From: Flavobacterium solisilvae
Lineage (GTDB): Bacteria; Bacteroidota; Bacteroidia; Flavobacteriales; Flavobacteriaceae
Assembly (NCBI RefSeq): GCF_012911605.1
Contig: NZ_JAAMPT010000207.1
Span: 302,036 to 366,035 of the forward strand
Direction of reading: 5' to 3'
DNA length: 64,000 nucleotides
The notes beneath the pieces were generated by a model. That model was not told where the DNA came from. It saw only the letters and a list, made by a program, of their open reading frames with translations, and did no database searches. The position numbers and the translations under genes are program-made. Positions 62,601-64,000 of this stretch are shown here, piece by piece. Each line of letters starts with the position of its first letter. Within the stretch, counting starts at the first letter, position 1.

Positions 62601-64000
62601 GATTTCGACAGGATTAGCAGTAACTTCGTTACCATTAACTGCGGCATATCAATTGTTTGAAGTAGATTTTTCTTCGATAATTGCGGCGAATAACAACCCA
62701 AATTTTAAAGTGAGACTACGATTTACGGGTGCGAATATGACGGTTGACAACGGTGATAGAGTTACGTTTAACAATTTCTCTGTAAAAGGTGTTCCGTTGC
62801 CATTGCAATATCCAACACCAAATGTGTATACAGTTGGTCAAACGATTACCGATTTAGTTCCGACTTTGACTGCAGCAGCAGATAGTTTTTCAATCGCTCC
62901 AAGTTTGCCAAACGGATTATCATTTGATACAATAACTGGAATAATTTCTGGAACGCCAACGGTTTTGCAATCGGCTACGGATTATGAAGTTACAGCAATG
63001 AATTCTGGTGGAAGTACAACTTTTACCTTGTCAATCGAAATCATTGATGTTGCGCCAACTTTACTAAGTTATACAACGCCAAATGTTTTCACAATCGATG
63101 AAGCAATCACCAATTTAGAACCAACGGTTTCAGGAGAAAACATAGTGTTTTCAATCGCTCCAAGTTTACCAAACGGATTATCATTTGACACTGCAACAGG
63201 AATAATTTCTGGCACACCAACGGTTTTACAATCGGCAACGGATTATGAAGTTACGGCGACGAATTCTGGTGGAAGTACAACTTTTACCTTGTCGATTGCA
63301 GTGATTGATGTTGCACCAAATGGTTTGAGTTACAACACACCAAATGTTTTCACAATTGATGAAGCAATAACCAATTTACAACCAACAGTTTCAGGCGAAA
63401 ATTTAGTATTTTCAATCGCTCCAAGTTTGCCAACTGGATTATCATTTGATACAATAACTGGAATAATTTCAGGAACGCCAACGGTTTTACAATCGGCTAC
63501 AGATTATGAAGTTACAGCAACAAATTCTGGTGGAAACACAAGCTTTACATTGTCAATCGCGGTGATTGATGTTGCGCCAACAATGTTGAGTTATACAACA
63601 CCAAATGTTTTCACAATTGATGAAGCGATTACCAATTTACAACCAACAGTTTCAGGAGAAAACTTAGTGTTTTCAATCGCTCCAAGTTTACCAAACGGAT
63701 TGTCATTTGACACTGCAACAGGAATAATTTCTGGAATGCCAACGGTTTTACAATCGGCTACGGATTATGAAGTTACAGCAACAAATTCTGGTGGAAGTAC
63801 AAGTTTTACATTGTCAATCGCAGTGATTGATGTTGCGCCAACGTTACTAAGTTATGCAACGCCAAATGTTTTCACAATTGATGAAATAATCACCAATTTA
63901 CAACCAACGGTTTCAGGAGAAAACTTGACTTTTAGTATTAGTCCAAGTTTACCAAACGGATTATCATTGGACACAACAACCGGAATAATTTCTGGAACGC
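59695..64000 (+). CDS. Second lamin-tail/CotH surface protein with Ig-like repeats (partial)
   Basis: Open from the ATG at 59695 (MSKKLLLLMVFFALVSTKNA signal peptide) to the window edge, at least 1435 residues. The first about 1030 residues follow the order of the gene upstream: lamin tail (VINEVVASNSLINTDEDGDY), chitobiase-like unit (IIYTLDGSEPDE), CotH domain (SIKSSSGDQYHTLFRDALNH, AIHDMDSTFG), bacterial-repeat unit and discoidin-like unit. It then departs: instead of a T9SS signal it continues into at least four full plus one partial 87-residue putative Ig (He_PIG type) repeats. The true C-terminus is outside the window. Confidence 0.85.
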   Translation, partial: MSKKLLLLMVFFALVSTKNAFSQTLVINEVVASNSLINTDEDGDYQDWVELFNNSTNPINLNAYGLTDDSGNLYKWVFPNVTINAGEYLIIYCSDKNRTNPANPLHTNFKISSGGEVITLTNNLGIILDSSPAQSVLANFSLGRFPNGTGSFIELQTPTPNAENINGSLPVVLSEPVFSQNSGFFTSQFDLTISSNDTDATIIYTLDGSEPDENNLSGTTYTYKNQYPKMPGDAFGPFFNNTYQTLTYSTPISIVDRSSEPNKYSAISSTYDFAPTYFPNGPIFKGTVVKAKVIKTGATSSQIVTKTYFITPLASSRFTLPVVSISTNEDRFFEYNDGIYVAGKDFDQWRIDNPTEVPDYEIGNFARKGSTAERVANLSFFVNGNEVLNNNIGIRIRGNYSRVYPSKAYNIYSRSELGHSSLNYPLFPDQTDDSYTRISIKSSSGDQYHTLFRDALNHELIKGLRVVTEAYRPVLTFINGEYWGVQSMREKLDDKFFKREFNIDENDIEVLENDAIVEEGDDAHYLAMLDYIENNSLAPTDNYNYIKTQMDTDSFQDYFISNIYFQNVDWPGNNIIYWRKNTDSYEPTAPFGHDGRWRWAIHDMDSTFGISGGSNDLNSLADATEAGGTEWPNPDWSTLLLRKLLENNEFKEEFISRFADLMNSYFSSARVVAKINSMKTVLEPELPEHIFRWKAPSNVGSWNYFLNREIGFANERPGYQRQHIREKFGIANDINATINVSNANHGYVKINTIDILSSTPGIQTNPYPWTGIYFADVPVKLKAIANEGYVFSHWEGFSTSTDEEITVTTNQSFDITAVFIPEGFAIEVQEPIYFWMMNSALPNDAPIVTINSTFEVIQNATLDYKSCLEGYPFTNTHPNWRKASMERRNSPTDINYIPAANGNIAFASSNMRGIQVKQPFQNNGFENEMHFNFSTTGYKNIIFGFAAKNENAADAIVIDYSINAGTPNWISTGLAVTSLPLTAAYQLFEVDFSSIIAANNNPNFKVRLRFTGANMTVDNGDRVTFNNFSVKGVPLPLQYPTPNVYTVGQTITDLVPTLTAAADSFSIAPSLPNGLSFDTITGIISGTPTVLQSATDYEVTAMNSGGSTTFTLSIEIIDVAPTLLSYTTPNVFTIDEAITNLEPTVSGENIVFSIAPSLPNGLSFDTATGIISGTPTVLQSATDYEVTATNSGGSTTFTLSIAVIDVAPNGLSYNTPNVFTIDEAITNLQPTVSGENLVFSIAPSLPTGLSFDTITGIISGTPTVLQSATDYEVTATNSGGNTSFTLSIAVIDVAPTMLSYTTPNVFTIDEAITNLQPTVSGENLVFSIAPSLPNGLSFDTATGIISGMPTVLQSATDYEVTATNSGGSTSFTLSIAVIDVAPTLLSYATPNVFTIDEIITNLQPTVSGENLTFSISPSLPNGLSLDTTTGIISGT
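62803..64000 (+). repeat. 261-bp coding tandem repeats (Ig-like)
   Basis: Units begin at 62803, 63064, 63325, 63586 and 63847 (partial), an exact 261-bp (87-codon) period. Units two to five are nearly identical in DNA (for example APSLPNGLSFD, TGIISGTPTVLQSATDYEVT recur unchanged). The first is more diverged. Confidence 0.92.

Overview
The window is chromosomal DNA of a Bacteroidetes bacterium, most likely a Flavobacterium or a close relative in the Flavobacteriaceae. The evidence is low G+C, promoters of the Bacteroidetes type (TTTG near -33 and TAnnTTTG near -7), almost no Shine-Dalgarno sequences except in front of rpsU, type IX secretion (T9SS) C-terminal signals of both the A and the B kind, and flavobacterial gene order (rpsU-xer-hpf-tRNAs-tuf-tRNA-Trp-secE-nusG-rplKAJL-rpoBC).

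Layout. 1-3.0 kb: end of an unknown gene, an acyl-CoA dehydrogenase, rpsU, a Xer recombinase and a ribosome hibernation factor. 3.0-16.5 kb: the core gene-expression cluster, with tRNA-Thr, -Tyr, -Thr and -Trp, EF-Tu, SecE, NusG, L11, L1, L10, L7/L12, RpoB and RpoC. Long hairpin-containing gaps precede rpoB and rpoC. 16.5-25.4 kb: a DUF3467 protein, a 2067-residue T9SS surface protein and a 515-residue surface protein with YadA-head-like repeats and a C1q-like end. 25.4-34.4 kb: a small membrane-anchored protein, release factor 3 (minus strand), three SurA/PpiC-type periplasmic chaperone genes in a row, a MoxR ATPase, a small membrane protein and an acyltransferase. 34.5-44.2 kb: aconitase, an SDR enzyme, a BRO/DinD-like protein next to a SprT-like metalloprotein, a small membrane gene broken by an in-frame stop, mannose-1-phosphate guanylyltransferase and a T9SS type B protein. 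44.2-55.9 kb, minus strand: MlaF/MlaE-type lipid transporter parts, glycosyltransferase, methyltransferase, a four-gene arsenic-resistance module (ArsR, a DUF6428-type protein, arsenate-reductase-like phosphatase, ACR3 pump), a truncated second methyltransferase copy, a KAS III enzyme, a truncated globin, an orphan membrane protein and glycine decarboxylase. 56.1-64.0 kb: two tandem paralogous surface proteins with lamin-tail, chitobiase-like and CotH-kinase domains; the second runs out of the window inside an array of nearly identical 261-bp repeats.

How the genes work together. The left third is the transcription and translation apparatus. Much of the rest concerns the cell envelope: outer-membrane protein folding (three PPIases), lipid transport, surface sugars (ManC, glycosyltransferase, acyltransferase) and T9SS-exported adhesins or enzymes. 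The arsenic module is the clearest acquired element. It lies between a complete and a truncated direct copy of the same methyltransferase gene, with about 6% nucleotide divergence that is mostly synonymous.

The most unusual sequence-level signal is a set of degenerate 7-bp tandem arrays. They occur in at least seven separate intergenic gaps, often directly against a start codon, and several share a unit close to RAANNYT. Other signals include promoters interleaved with terminators, a strong Shine-Dalgarno only at rpsU, two palindromic ArsR-type operators, and an FNR-type inverted repeat upstream of the globin. All calls come from reading the sequence; no database search was run.
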